Assembly (NCBI RefSeq): GCF_047601505.1
Contig: NZ_JASGJD010000001.1
Coordinates: 3,410,001 to 3,474,000 of the forward strand
Reading direction: 5' to 3'
DNA: 64,000 nucleotides
DNA from: Cloacibacterium sp047601505
Lineage (GTDB): Bacteria > Bacteroidota > Bacteroidia > Flavobacteriales > Weeksellaceae
Shown: piece after piece, positions 8,280 through 17,525 of the stretch
How the letters are laid out: each line of letters begins with the position of its first letter
Numbering within the stretch: position 1 is the first letter of the stretch
Made by a program: the position numbers and the translations under genes
The notes under the pieces: generated by a model
Databases searched by the model: none
What the model was told of the DNA's origin: nothing
Seen by the model: the letters and a program-made list of their open reading frames with translations, nothing else

Positions 8280-9950
8280 TTACTTTTCTAAAACTTCTGT
8301 AATTGGATTGCCAATGCAACCACTTGGATTTTCAATTTTTAAAAACTGAGCCAAAGTTGGCGCAATATCTGTCATAAAATGAGGCTTATTGCTTTGTCCG
8401 TTTTTAACACCTGTTCCCATAAAAATAAGAGGAATATGAGAGTCATAAGAATTCCAAACGCTGTGCGTAGTACCTGTTTTAGAATATGGAGGCAACATTC
8501 CATCGTGAGAAATTACTTGAATATCTCCACTTCTTTGCCAGTTATAACCATTGATAATTCTGGTTTTAATAGGTTCTGGAATGCTAGCTTCTGCTACTTC
8601 GTCTAAATCTACAGCATATAGCACTGTAGGGTCTTCTTTTAGAATTTTCACTACCTCTTCTTTAATTTTATCACGGTCTAAATTCTTTTCCTTAATTAAA
8701 TTATTATTAAGATAAACTTGGTAATTGTCTATTGCCCAAATCATTTTGTCTTCGCCAAATTTTTCTTTCAGTTTAGTATTCAATGTTTTTTCAAAATCTG
8801 TCCCGAAAAACCCTGTTGCCATTTTATTAGCTTCCATATAACCTTCAGCGTGTGCTGCACCGTGGTCTGCGGTTAAAAAAACCAAATATTTTCCTTTACC
8901 AACTTTAGCATCTAACATTTTGAAAAACGCTGCTAAATCTCTGTCTAATCTCAAATAAACATCTTCAACTTCAATAGAATTTGGTCCAAATTTATGCCCC
9001 GCATAATCTGTAGAAGCTATATTAATTGCCAAGAAATCTGTATCTGCATTTCTTCCCATGTGATAACCATCGATTGCAGCTTCGGCAAATCTTAAGGTTA
9101 AAGTATTCCCGAAAGGAGTAGATCTGATGTTATCTTTTTTAGCTTCGTAATCTGCGGCTAAATTACTATATGGAAAAGTTGGCGTTTTTGCACTTCCTAA
9201 AAGCCCTTCCCAAGCGCTATTATCTTGAGTACTTTCGGTGTATTGTTCTATAGGAAGTAAAGTATTCCAACCGTTTGCTACTAAATTTGAAGGTACTTTT
9301 TTAGCATTGAAATCTTTAACCCAAGTTGGCAAATCATTCATATAATAAGTACTTGTAATGAAATCTCCAGAAGAATCGTCAAACCAAAAAGCTCCTGTAG
9401 GATTATGTCCCGCTGGTAAAATAGATGCTCTGTCTTTAAGAGAAACACCTACTACTTTTGAACGAAAATTGGTAGAAATACCTAATTGGTCTGTAATGGT
9501 AGAACTCCAAAGATTTCTTGGTGAGTGTTGTCCTACTTTTTCGTTTGTAGTTCCAACCGATTGAACTGTAACATCTGTAGTACAATACACGTTTTTTCCA
9601 GTTGATTTATCCGTCCAATCATTTCCGGCAATACCATGAATTGAAGGAACAGAACCTGTATAAACACTAGTGTGTCCTAATGCTGTAACAGTAGGAACGT
9701 AAGGAATCATCACATTATTAAATGAATAACCTGTACTTAATAATCTTTTGAAACCACCATCTGTATATTTAGATTGATACCTGTAAAGATAATCCCAACG
9801 CATTTGGTCTATCACCAAACCAACTACTAATTTTGGTTTTTGAGTTGTGGTTTGAACTTGTTTTACATGTTTTTGTGCTTCGGATTTTTGAGCATTAAAA
9901 GTACCAATAGATAAAACTGCAATTGCAATTATGGTAAATTTTTTGAACAT
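8280..9950 (-). CDS. pafA: PafA-type alkaline phosphatase (phosphate monoesterase)
   Basis: A secreted zinc enzyme that releases phosphate from phosphomonoesters in the periplasm or outside the cell. The 556-residue protein has a signal peptide (MFKKFTIIAIAVLSIGTFNA), then VPTVTALGHTSVYTGSVPS with the likely threonine nucleophile T89, N110 in GIAGND, and the pair K172/R174 in SLKDRAS. The spacing T-21-N and T-83-K-2-R equals that of Elizabethkingia PafA (T79, N100, K162, R164), which separates monoesterases from NPP diesterases. Metal ligands sit in VIDQMRWD and FLTADHGAAH. The ATG at 9950 is chosen because an upstream TTG (9977) lies inside the promoter box. Confidence 0.93.
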   Translation of the reverse strand: MFKKFTIIAIAVLSIGTFNAQKSEAQKHVKQVQTTTQKPKLVVGLVIDQMRWDYLYRYQSKYTDGGFKRLLSTGYSFNNVMIPYVPTVTALGHTSVYTGSVPSIHGIAGNDWTDKSTGKNVYCTTDVTVQSVGTTNEKVGQHSPRNLWSSTITDQLGISTNFRSKVVGVSLKDRASILPAGHNPTGAFWFDDSSGDFITSTYYMNDLPTWVKDFNAKKVPSNLVANGWNTLLPIEQYTESTQDNSAWEGLLGSAKTPTFPYSNLAADYEAKKDNIRSTPFGNTLTLRFAEAAIDGYHMGRNADTDFLAINIASTDYAGHKFGPNSIEVEDVYLRLDRDLAAFFKMLDAKVGKGKYLVFLTADHGAAHAEGYMEANKMATGFFGTDFEKTLNTKLKEKFGEDKMIWAIDNYQVYLNNNLIKEKNLDRDKIKEEVVKILKEDPTVLYAVDLDEVAEASIPEPIKTRIINGYNWQRSGDIQVISHDGMLPPYSKTGTTHSVWNSYDSHIPLIFMGTGVKNGQSNKPHFMTDIAPTLAQFLKIENPSGCIGNPITEVLEK

Positions 9951-9974
9951 AGAATTTATTTTTTGTTGTATGGG

Positions 9975-9982
9975 CAAATTTA
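9975..9982 (-). promoter_or_regulatory. -7 promoter box of pafA
   Basis: TAAATTTG on the minus strand matches TAnnTTTG and is 24 bases upstream of the ATG at 9950. No clear -33 TTG is visible. No obvious pho-box-like repeat was recognised. Confidence 0.55.
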
Positions 9983-10039
9983 ATTGTTTTGTTTCGGAGG
10001 AATGGTATAATAAGTTTTAAATAATGTTAAAAAATAAAA

Positions 10040-10063
10040 AACGCACCAATTGCTTGATGCGTT
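10040..10063 (-). terminator. intrinsic terminator of mdh
   Basis: The stem AACGCA/TGCGTT continues after one mismatch into CAA/TTG around loop TTGC, followed on the minus strand by a T-rich run. Confidence 0.8.
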
Positions 10064-10087
10064 CTTTATTTAATTTTTTAGAAATTT

Positions 10088-11014
10088 TTAGAATTTCAAA
10101 TCTCCATTTACATCTCTTACAGCTGCAGCTGCAGTAGCAAATTTTTCTTTTTCAGCTTCAGAAAGTTCAATTTCTACAATTTTTTCTACACCGTTTGCTC
10201 CAATAATTGCAGGAACACCAAGGCAGATATCAGATTGTCCGTATTCACCATCAAGCATTAAAGAACAAGGAATCATTTTCTTTTGGTCGCAAGCAATAGC
10301 TTGTACCATTACAGATACAGCAGCACCAGGTGCATACCATGCAGAAGTTCCTAATAATTTAGTAAGAGTAGCTCCACCTACTTTAGTTTCTTCTACAACA
10401 TAGCTTTGTTGTTCTTCTGACAAGAAATTGGTAACAGGAATACCATTTCTAGTAGCTTTAGATAATAATGGAAGCATACCTGTATCACTATGTGCAGCGA
10501 TTACCATACCATCTACATCAGAAATTGGAGCCTCTAAAGCTTCAGCCAATCTGTATTTAAATCTAGCAGAATCCAAAGCACCTCCCATACCAATTACTCT
10601 GTTTTTTGGTAAACCAGAAGTTTTGTGTACCAAATAAGCCATGGTATCCATTGGGTTAGAAACTACGATAATAATAACATTTGGAGAATGTTGCACCAAG
10701 TTTTCAGCTACATTTTTTACAATACCAGCGTTAATACCAATTAATTCTTCTCTTGTCATCCCTGGTTTTCTTGGAATACCAGAAGTAATAACAGCAACAT
10801 CAGAACCAGCAGTTTTGCTATAATCTCCTGTAGTACCAGTAATTTTAGTATCAAAACCATTAAGAGAAGCTGTTTGCATCAAGTCCATTGCTTTACCTTC
10901 TGCGAAACCTTCTTTAATGTCTACCAAAACTACTTCTGAACAGAAGTTTTTCATTGCGATATACTCTGCGCAACTAGCACCTACAGCACCTGCGCCTACT
11001 ACGGTTACTTTCAT
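10088..11014 (-). CDS. mdh: malate dehydrogenase
   Basis: NAD-dependent oxidation of malate to oxaloacetate in the TCA cycle and, here, also the last step linking the glyoxylate shunt encoded at 55,845-58,912. The 308-residue protein is of the LDH-like MDH type: GAGAVGA at residues 7-13, D32 in VVLVDI selects NAD, RKPGMTREEL gives the mobile-loop arginines R82/R88, R151 lies in DSARFKYRLAE, and H175 in IAAHSDTGMLPL is the catalytic histidine. It is monocistronic with two candidate -7 boxes upstream and a terminator after the stop. Confidence 0.95.
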   Translation of the reverse strand: MKVTVVGAGAVGASCAEYIAMKNFCSEVVLVDIKEGFAEGKAMDLMQTASLNGFDTKITGTTGDYSKTAGSDVAVITSGIPRKPGMTREELIGINAGIVKNVAENLVQHSPNVIIIVVSNPMDTMAYLVHKTSGLPKNRVIGMGGALDSARFKYRLAEALEAPISDVDGMVIAAHSDTGMLPLLSKATRNGIPVTNFLSEEQQSYVVEETKVGGATLTKLLGTSAWYAPGAAVSVMVQAIACDQKKMIPCSLMLDGEYGQSDICLGVPAIIGANGVEKIVEIELSEAEKEKFATAAAAVRDVNGDLKF

Positions 11015-11052
11015 ATTTAAAATTTTTTTGTTAATTTTTTAATTAAAAGAAT

Positions 11053-11098
11053 CAAATTTAAGATTAAAGAAAACCTTAAATTTTGCACCTCAAATTTA
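11053..11098 (-). promoter_or_regulatory. two tandem -7 boxes upstream of mdh
   Basis: TAAATTTG occurs twice on the minus strand (11060-11053 and 11098-11091), each part of a repeated TCAAATTTAA segment. The nearer one would give a leader of about 35 bases. Neither has a convincing -33 TTG, so one or both may be active. Confidence 0.45.
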
Positions 11099-11190
11099 AT
11101 GAATATTTGAGGACTGAACAATTTTATTAACATGAAATAAATCTCTATTAACAATATTTTATAAATAATTATAATAGATTTAAAAATTGC

Positions 11191-11220
11191 TTAAAACCAA
11201 TTGTCAATTAAAACCAATTG
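11191..11220 (+). repeat. 13-bp direct repeat in the serine acetyltransferase promoter
   Basis: TTAAAACCAATTG occurs at 11191-11203 and again at 11208-11220, a 17-bp period. The first copy ends in the -33 TTG and the second fills the spacer, so the pair is placed where a regulator would compete with or recruit RNA polymerase. Confidence 0.6.
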
Positions 11221-11229
11221 CTAAATTTG
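11201..11229 (+). promoter_or_regulatory. predicted promoter of the serine acetyltransferase gene
   Basis: -33 TTG at 11201-11203, 18-base spacer, and -7 TAAATTTG at 11222-11229. The start codon is 17 bases further on. Confidence 0.7.
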
Positions 11230-11246
11230 CATTTTATTTATAATTT

Positions 11247-12074
11247 ATGAAGAGTATTTTTTTGAAACACTTACACCAAGGATACGCCAACAGAAAATAT
11301 GACCTTAACAAAAGTAGAATAGAAAAATTTATTGACGATTTTTTCAGATTTGTTTTTTTCTTAGAATTGCAAAGATGCAGCTCCGAAAACGAAACAAACA
11401 ATAGGCTTATTGGTTTCAAAAAAGATTTTACAGAAATTCTACAATCTGTATTCGACACTCCTGAAGAAGCTTTTAATGCTGCTGAATATTTTTTTGAAAA
11501 ATTTCCTTCGGTTTATATTACTTTAGAAAAAGACGCAGAGTTTTTATTACAAAACGACCCTGCTGCTAGTTCTTTAGAAGAAGTTACTTTTTCTTATCCT
11601 GGTTTTTATGCCACTGCAATTTATAGATTTGCCCACGAATTATACCTTAAAAATATCCCAATTATCCCAAGAATCTGGACAGAACTTGCACACAGCAAAA
11701 CCGGAATAGACATACATCCTGGCGCAGAAATTGGTTCGCCATTTTTTATAGACCACGGAACTGGGATTGTAATTGGTGAAACTTCAAACATTGGAAATTT
11801 TGTAAAATTATACCAAGGCGTAACTCTTGGTGCACTTTCTGTTTCTAAAGAAATTGCCAATACCAAAAGACATCCAACTATAGAAGACAATGTGGTAATC
11901 TATGCCAATGCAACGGTTCTTGGCGGAGAAACTACCATTGGAGAAGGCTCTATTATTGGAGGTAACGTATGGATTACTGAGAATTTACCTGCAAATTCTG
12001 TAGTTTTTCATAAAGGACAAGTTACCATTAAACACAAATATCCTTCGGAAGAACCTATTAATTATTTTATTTAA
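11247..12074 (+). CDS. serine O-acetyltransferase (EpsC/CysE type)
   Basis: Transfers acetyl from acetyl-CoA to serine, giving O-acetylserine for cysteine synthesis. The 275-residue protein has an N-terminal alpha-helical region of about 140 residues and a C-terminal left-handed beta-helix of hexapeptide repeats, with DIHPGAEIGSPFFIDHGTG near residue 160 and VIGETSNIGN following; the aspartate-histidine pairs there are the catalytic signature of the family. GGNVWITENLPANSVV closes the helix. No cysK lies next to it. Its promoter carries a 13-bp direct repeat that could serve sulfur-responsive control (inference). Confidence 0.9.
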   Translation: MKSIFLKHLHQGYANRKYDLNKSRIEKFIDDFFRFVFFLELQRCSSENETNNRLIGFKKDFTEILQSVFDTPEEAFNAAEYFFEKFPSVYITLEKDAEFLLQNDPAASSLEEVTFSYPGFYATAIYRFAHELYLKNIPIIPRIWTELAHSKTGIDIHPGAEIGSPFFIDHGTGIVIGETSNIGNFVKLYQGVTLGALSVSKEIANTKRHPTIEDNVVIYANATVLGGETTIGEGSIIGGNVWITENLPANSVVFHKGQVTIKHKYPSEEPINYFI

Positions 12075-12097
12075 ACATCACTCATATTATAAAAAAA

Positions 12098-12128
12098 CCT
12101 TTCCAAAATTTTATGGAAAGGCTTTTTG
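12098..12128 (+). terminator. intrinsic terminator of the serine acetyltransferase gene
   Basis: The stem CCTTTCCA (12098-12105) / TGGAAAGG (12114-12121) is followed by CTTTTTG and a further T-run. Confidence 0.8.
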
Positions 12129-12139
12129 CTTTTTTTAAC

Positions 12140-12185
12140 ACCCCGACTTCGCTTCGCTCAGCCACCCCTCTTTCAGAAGGGGAAC
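12140..12185. repeat. dispersed REP-like element (CCCCT...AGGGG)
   Basis: CACCCCGACTTCGCTTCGC is followed by an inverted repeat CCCCT (12165-12169) / AGGGG (12178-12182). It is locally GC-rich against an AT-rich background and resembles dispersed intergenic repeats of Flavobacteriia (from memory). It lies between two convergent genes. Confidence 0.5.
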
Positions 12186-12228
12186 CGTGAACATATAAAA
12201 TTAAATTATCATACAGAGATTGTAATTT

Positions 12229-13263
12229 TTAATTTTCTTCTTCGAAATAGAGAATGTAGTATTTCCCGTTTTCGTCTTGTCCTTGTTGGAGTTTTTTTCG
12301 GTCTCCGTGAACGTAAATATGAAAATTTTTATCAAGTTTGATAATACTTTTCAGCAAACGAGCATTTTTCTTTACCGCAGCTTCGTTAATGGCAAAATCA
12401 TCAGACAACACATAATCTCTTTCGTCTTCGTATTGCGTTTTGAAGGCATTAAAACTTTGGATTACCTCATCGTCTGCTAAAACCTCGCCAGCAAATTCTT
12501 CCATTTTAAATTCTTCCTTTTCTTTGAAAAAACTCAAAGATTTATTTAGTAAATCTACTTGGTCTGCTTTAGAAATTTCGAATTCTTGAGGTAATTGCTT
12601 GGTAATATATTCTTTGTAAAGAGTAAGCGTTTCTTGTGTTTCGAAATATTCGTCTTGGCGCTGGTGTACTTGCAAGAAATCGTCCATCCAATAACTGGTT
12701 TCCGCTCTAGAAGTTCCGTCGATAATAGAAATAAGGTAACCTTGTTCTTTGTTGGTATTGTAAATAATACAACCTTTATCTACTTTATTCAGATTAATTC
12801 CTTGTAAAGTTTCGAGTTCAAAGTTTTCATTTTTTGGAGAAACCTTAAGGAAAGTATCTTTATTTTCAGATTTAAAAAGTCCTACAGCATCGTATCTTTC
12901 GCCTTTTACGATTAAATCTTTGAAATAGCAAACGTAGAATTCTCCGCCTTTAGTTCTAGGATTGGTAGAATGCTCGTAAAGCAATTTTGCTAATTTTTTA
13001 GATTGGTTTTCTAGCAATTCTGGTCGTTCAAAAATTTCTGAAACGTAGGTAAACACTTCGTTATTCTCAATATTAGAACTATGGAAAAACTCGAAAAATA
13101 TTTCGGGTTTAAAATTTTTAAGGAAATAATCTTTCAGCATCATTTTCATTTCTTCTTCTAAGAAAATTTCGGTATCGGAAGTCACCAAAGCTTCCTGATG
13201 CGTTTGGTTTCCAACATAATTGATGCAAAGATGTTCTAGTGTGGTTTCTTCTGTGAAAATCAT
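12229..13263 (-). CDS. nucleoid-associated protein, NA37/YejK family
   Basis: A 344-residue protein matching the 37-kDa nucleoid-associated family. Visible landmarks are an N-terminal region with ALVTSDTEIFLEEEM, a central TKGGEFYVCYFKD segment near residue 103, FLKVSPKNENFELETLQGI, and the acidic, Glu/Lys-rich C-terminus typical of the family. Relatives bind the nucleoid; the exact role is not settled. The only upstream element seen is TATTTTCG (13275-13268, minus strand), a one-mismatch -7 box that ends four bases before the ATG. No clear terminator follows; a REP-like repeat lies beyond the stop. Confidence 0.8.
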   Translation of the reverse strand: MIFTEETTLEHLCINYVGNQTHQEALVTSDTEIFLEEEMKMMLKDYFLKNFKPEIFFEFFHSSNIENNEVFTYVSEIFERPELLENQSKKLAKLLYEHSTNPRTKGGEFYVCYFKDLIVKGERYDAVGLFKSENKDTFLKVSPKNENFELETLQGINLNKVDKGCIIYNTNKEQGYLISIIDGTSRAETSYWMDDFLQVHQRQDEYFETQETLTLYKEYITKQLPQEFEISKADQVDLLNKSLSFFKEKEEFKMEEFAGEVLADDEVIQSFNAFKTQYEDERDYVLSDDFAINEAAVKKNARLLKSIIKLDKNFHIYVHGDRKKLQQGQDENGKYYILYFEEEN

Positions 13264-13267
13264 GCTG

Positions 13268-13275
13268 CGAAAATA
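13268..13275 (-). promoter_or_regulatory. imperfect -7 box abutting the NA37 start
   Basis: TATTTTCG differs from TAnnTTTG at one base and lies four bases upstream of the ATG at 13263, so a transcript from it would be leaderless or nearly so. Confidence 0.35.
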
Positions 13276-13310
13276 GTGATATTTTACGATAAATATTTTA
13301 ATAACATCAA

Positions 13311-13337
13311 CAAAAAAAATCCCACATTGCTGCGGGA
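13311..13337 (-). terminator. intrinsic terminator of the SprB-repeat gene
   Basis: On the minus strand TCCCGCA pairs with TGTGGGA (one G-T pair) around loop GCAA, and eight T residues follow. Confidence 0.85.
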
Positions 13338-13360
13338 CTTTCCATTTTTAAAAATTAGAT

Positions 13361-16300
13361 TTATTTCCTAATTAGAAGCTTGATGGTTCTTTCGGTGGTA
13401 GAAGTTTTCACTTTTACAAGATACAAACCAGCTACTAAGTTAGGGTTGTTTATATATAGAGAAGCTTTGTTACCGTTTCTCACTACTTTGTTGCTGTAGT
13501 CTCCAATTAAACTTCCTTGTGCATTGTAAATTTGAACAAGAACTTTACTGTCTTTTTTAGCATCAAATCTCAAGTTAAATTCGCCAGAAGAAGGATTAGG
13601 ATACAACACCACTTCGTCGCTTACAATTACTTCTGGAGCTGCTTTTGCTTGCGTAGTAGGCGCAACCATTTGTTTGCTTGCTGTTGTAGTACATGGACAA
13701 GACAATAAGCCTAAATTTACTTTACCTCCATCGTAATTATTATTGATAGCATCTGCAATAGCATTAAGTTCGCTAGCCGAATACATGGAAGCTTCGCCGG
13801 CAAGAACTTTATTTGCTTCTGCAAGAACTTGGTAAACTGTCCAACCTGCAAATGCTCCTGAATTTACAATTAAATCACCAAGTTTAATTGTATTAGAAGA
13901 GAAGTTAGCATCCCATTCGTCGAATCTTACATTAAGGGTAAGAGCTACAACTTGTCCGGCAAATACATTTTGATAGGTTTGTCCAGGATTTACATAAGAT
14001 TTATCTAATGCTCTAGGTGTAGAACCGCTTGGTAAGAAATCGTCAACTGCTTTTGCTGAAGTGAGACTTAAATTTCTAGAAACTGTTCCTACCACTAAAC
14101 CTGTAGGGAATGCAGCTGCAAAATTAGCATCTCTATAAGCACCCCAGTTTTTGCCAGAAGCTTTAGCTCCCCAACCACCTTGAGTTACTGTTGTAAATCC
14201 TTCGCAAGTAGCTGTTTTAACTTCTACATTTTTAGAAATTGTACATCCATTAGCATCTGTTACTGTAACTGTATAATTACCTGCTCCCAAATTTACAACC
14301 TGTGTAGTTGCTCCATTAGACCATAGATAAGAGTATGGTGGAGTTCCTCCGCTTGCATTAGCTGTAACTTTTACAGTTCCGTCATAGCATAATAATTTTT
14401 CTGTAACAATTGTAAGTGATAATGCAGAAGGTTGATTAACTGTAATTGTAGTAGAATCTGAACAACCATTTGCATCTGTAACTTTATAAGTATAGGTTCC
14501 AGCCATTACATTAAATGTTCCGGTTCCTGTATATGGAGCCGTGCCTCCACTTGCGCTTACAGTTACACTAGAACTACCTCCATTACAAAGAATTGGAGTG
14601 TATTCTACTTTTATTACTAATTTTTCTGGAGCTGTTACAGTACAAGTAGTTTCTGCATAGCAACCATTAGCATCAGTAACTTTATAAGTATAAGTTCCTG
14701 CCATTACATTAAATGTTCCGGTTCCTGTATATGGAGCCGTGCCTCCACTTGCTGTTACGGTAATACTTCCTAAATCGCCATTACACTTAGGATTAACAGA
14801 AGAACATGAAACTTCTAATTTACTAGGTTCAGTAATTGTAATTTCTTTTGAAACTTCACAACCGTTTGCGTCTTTAACAGTGTAAGTATAAGTTCCTGCA
14901 GATACTGAGAAACTGCCTGTTCCTGTGTATGGTGCTGTGCCTCCACTTGCGCTTACGGTTACTGTGGATTGACCTCCGTTACATAAGATTGGTGTAAACG
15001 ATACTTCCATCATCAATTTACTTGGTTCTGTAATTGTGATTTCTTTTGAAACTTCACAACCGTTTGCATCTTTAACAGTGTAAGTATAAGTTCCTGAAGA
15101 TACTGAGAAACTGCCTGTTCCTGTGTACGGTGCTGTGCCTCCACTTGCGCTTACGGTTACTGTGGATTGACCTCCGTTACATAAGATTGGTGTAAACGAT
15201 ACTTCCATCATCAATTTACTTGGTTCTGTAATTGTGATTTCTTTGGAAACTTCACAACCATTTGCGTCTTTAACAGTGTAAGTATAAGTTCCTGCAGACA
15301 CTGAGAAACTGCCTGTTCCTGTGTATGGTACTGTGCCTCCACTTGCGCTTACGGTTACTGTGGATTTATCTCCGTTACATAAGATTGGTGTAAACGATAC
15401 TTCCATCATCAATTTACTTGGCTCAGTAATTGTGATTTCTTTTGAAACTTCACAACCGTTTGCGTCTTTAACAGTGTAAGTATAAGTTCCTGCAGATACT
15501 GAGAAACTGCCTGTTCCTGTGTATGGTGCTGTGCCTCCACTTGCGCTTACGGTTACTGTGGATTGACCTCCGTTACATAAGATTGGTGTAAACGATACTT
15601 CCATCATCAATTTACTTGGTTCTGTAATTGTGATTTCTTTTGAAACTTCACAACCGTTTGCATCTTTAACAGTGTAAGTATAAGTTCCTGCAGATACTGA
15701 GAAACTGCCTGTTCCTGTGTATGGTGCTGTACCTCCACTTGCGCTTACGGTTACTGTGGATTGATCTCCGTTACATAAGATTGGTGTAAACGATACTTCC
15801 ATCATCAATTTACTTGGCTCTGTAATTGTGATTTCTTTGGAAACTTCACAACCGTTTGCATCTTTAACAGTGTAAGTATAAGTTCCTGAAGATACTGAGA
15901 AACTGCCTGTTCCTATGTACGGTGCTGTGCCTCCACTTGCGCTTACGGTTACTGTGGATTGATCTCCGTTACATAAGATTGGTGTGAATGATACTTCCAT
16001 CATCAATTTACTTGGTTCTGTAATATTTATAGTTTCAGATGTAGCAGAGCATCCTTTAGAATCAGTAACTGTAACACTATAAGAACCTGCTTTTACAGAA
16101 ATACTAGGTGTAGTTTCTCCATTGCTCCATAAATAAGTATAAGGAGCTGTACCAGAACTTACACTAGCAACCAATGTTGTATTATCCCCATTACATTTAA
16201 TAGGATCAAAAGACAAACTCACCAATGGTTTAGGATTAATCGTAGCCGTAATTGGTACTCTGGCACTTTCGCAACTTAAGCCATCGCTTCTATAACAGGA

Positions 16301-17281
16301 GACATAGAAAGTAGTAGTTTGAGTAAGATTTACCGTATAAGAATCTCCTGTAAAAATAGGATTTCCGCCTGTTTCAGAAGTGTACCATCTCACAGAACTA
16401 TTATCACCACCGGTACATTGAGCCGATAAAGTTACCTCTCCTTCTCCACATCTTGTAGCAGAAGATACTGTTGGAGCTTTAGGTTTTCCGTTATATTCTC
16501 CATATGCTAAATCTTGTAAAGAAGCGTCTTCAGACTGAGAATTTCTTGTTTCCATTAAGAAACTAGCAAAACAAGGAGCATAGCTTCCCAATAATTTAAT
16601 TTGTCCTTCGAAGAAAGAACCAGCCGGATATACATTAACTGGAGGCGTTACATTACCTGTTTTCTTTGCTTGATATGTCCAATTTGGATAACTTGGAGTA
16701 GGTTGATTGGTAGAATTGACAAAAGCAAAAGTATCATTAGAATTATAAAGCGCTGTAACATCTTCTAGATAACCACTTTGATTACCTGGATTAAAACGCC
16801 AATAAAAAATTCTTAAGTTAACTTTTCCGCCACCATTTGTAAAATTACTTAGGATTAATAAATCTCCATCTGAGTGTTCTGGAGCAAAGGTTCCGTTAGC
16901 CATTTTGGCTGTTCCATTTTTAAAGAACCAAAAACCAATCTGAGCATCACCATTTATGGCTGTTCTATCGCCACAAAAATAAATTACACCATCAATTAAA
17001 ACGGCTGCAGTATTGGTAATATCACCTTTATCATTGGTATTTCCACTTACCCACGCCCAAGTACTTACCAATTTAGTATCTGCCGATCCTCCTGTAAAAG
17101 AGTCATCGTTTGTATTATTATTATCATGTACAAATGCTTTTATAGCATTATTACTTAATGCAGTAGCCCATCCGGAAGTATTCCCATCAGTAACCATTTG
17201 TGCATAAGTAAGACTACAAAAAGATAATGTAAAAATTAATAAACAACAGAATCTTTTAAGAAAATAATTATAAAAATTCAT
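13361..17281 (-). CDS. SprB-repeat surface protein with T9SS type A sorting domain
   Basis: A 1,306-residue secreted protein, probably a cell-surface adhesin. A signal peptide (about residues 1-27) precedes an N-terminal domain of about 240 residues and an Ig-like segment (VTLSAQCTGGDNSSVRWYT). Then come ten SprB-type repeats (about 355-1020), each with CNG near the start, GGTAPY in the middle and DANGC near the end; six central copies are almost identical. A further domain (GWGAKASGKNWGAYRD onward) precedes the C-terminal sorting domain LYPNPSSGEFNLRF ... IKLLIRK, which directs export by the type IX system. SprB itself mediates gliding in Flavobacterium; whether this protein does is unknown. 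Confidence 0.88.
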   Translation of the reverse strand: MNFYNYFLKRFCCLLIFTLSFCSLTYAQMVTDGNTSGWATALSNNAIKAFVHDNNNTNDDSFTGGSADTKLVSTWAWVSGNTNDKGDITNTAAVLIDGVIYFCGDRTAINGDAQIGFWFFKNGTAKMANGTFAPEHSDGDLLILSNFTNGGGKVNLRIFYWRFNPGNQSGYLEDVTALYNSNDTFAFVNSTNQPTPSYPNWTYQAKKTGNVTPPVNVYPAGSFFEGQIKLLGSYAPCFASFLMETRNSQSEDASLQDLAYGEYNGKPKAPTVSSATRCGEGEVTLSAQCTGGDNSSVRWYTSETGGNPIFTGDSYTVNLTQTTTFYVSCYRSDGLSCESARVPITATINPKPLVSLSFDPIKCNGDNTTLVASVSSGTAPYTYLWSNGETTPSISVKAGSYSVTVTDSKGCSATSETINITEPSKLMMEVSFTPILCNGDQSTVTVSASGGTAPYIGTGSFSVSSGTYTYTVKDANGCEVSKEITITEPSKLMMEVSFTPILCNGDQSTVTVSASGGTAPYTGTGSFSVSAGTYTYTVKDANGCEVSKEITITEPSKLMMEVSFTPILCNGGQSTVTVSASGGTAPYTGTGSFSVSAGTYTYTVKDANGCEVSKEITITEPSKLMMEVSFTPILCNGDKSTVTVSASGGTVPYTGTGSFSVSAGTYTYTVKDANGCEVSKEITITEPSKLMMEVSFTPILCNGGQSTVTVSASGGTAPYTGTGSFSVSSGTYTYTVKDANGCEVSKEITITEPSKLMMEVSFTPILCNGGQSTVTVSASGGTAPYTGTGSFSVSAGTYTYTVKDANGCEVSKEITITEPSKLEVSCSSVNPKCNGDLGSITVTASGGTAPYTGTGTFNVMAGTYTYKVTDANGCYAETTCTVTAPEKLVIKVEYTPILCNGGSSSVTVSASGGTAPYTGTGTFNVMAGTYTYKVTDANGCSDSTTITVNQPSALSLTIVTEKLLCYDGTVKVTANASGGTPPYSYLWSNGATTQVVNLGAGNYTVTVTDANGCTISKNVEVKTATCEGFTTVTQGGWGAKASGKNWGAYRDANFAAAFPTGLVVGTVSRNLSLTSAKAVDDFLPSGSTPRALDKSYVNPGQTYQNVFAGQVVALTLNVRFDEWDANFSSNTIKLGDLIVNSGAFAGWTVYQVLAEANKVLAGEASMYSASELNAIADAINNNYDGGKVNLGLLSCPCTTTASKQMVAPTTQAKAAPEVIVSDEVVLYPNPSSGEFNLRFDAKKDSKVLVQIYNAQGSLIGDYSNKVVRNGNKASLYINNPNLVAGLYLVKVKTSTTERTIKLLIRK
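14823..16010 (-). repeat. six near-identical 198-bp tandem repeats inside the SprB-repeat gene
   Basis: The marker ATACTTCCAT (plus strand) recurs at 15001, 15199, 15397, 15595, 15793 and 15991, exactly every 198 bp, so each unit encodes 66 residues in frame. Copies differ at only a few positions (for example GDQ, GGQ or GDK after CN). Such long near-identity predicts recombination-driven changes in copy number and possible assembly collapse. Confidence 0.95.
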
Positions 17282-17517
17282 AATTTAAAAGTTTTTTAAT
17301 TTGATAAAAAAATCATCGGGGTTATCTCCCTAAAAAACTTTCAATAATTGAATCGATTTAAGTAACTAAAAGGTAATAATTGAATTACAACGAAAAAATC
17401 GACTCAACAAAGTGACCTGTTAATCTCGAAATCTGTTTTTGAACTTAGCATAGAAGACTTCTTTTGCTGTGTAATGATAAAAAATATTTGTTTCTCATTT
17501 TGTGTGTTTTCTCATTG

Positions 17518-17525
17518 CAAAATTA
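17518..17525 (-). promoter_or_regulatory. candidate -7 box of the SprB-repeat gene
   Basis: TAATTTTG on the minus strand matches TAnnTTTG, 237 bases upstream of the start codon, implying a long 5' leader. No -33 TTG at the normal distance. Confidence 0.35.

Noticed and set aside
9951..9977. Nine-residue longer pafA product from a TTG
   Set aside because: The TTG lies within the TAAATTTG promoter box, and the signal peptide begins at the ATG at 9950.
14823..16010. CRISPR-like appearance of regularly spaced identical sequence
   Set aside because: The 198-bp units are in-frame coding repeats of one large gene, without spacers or cas genes.
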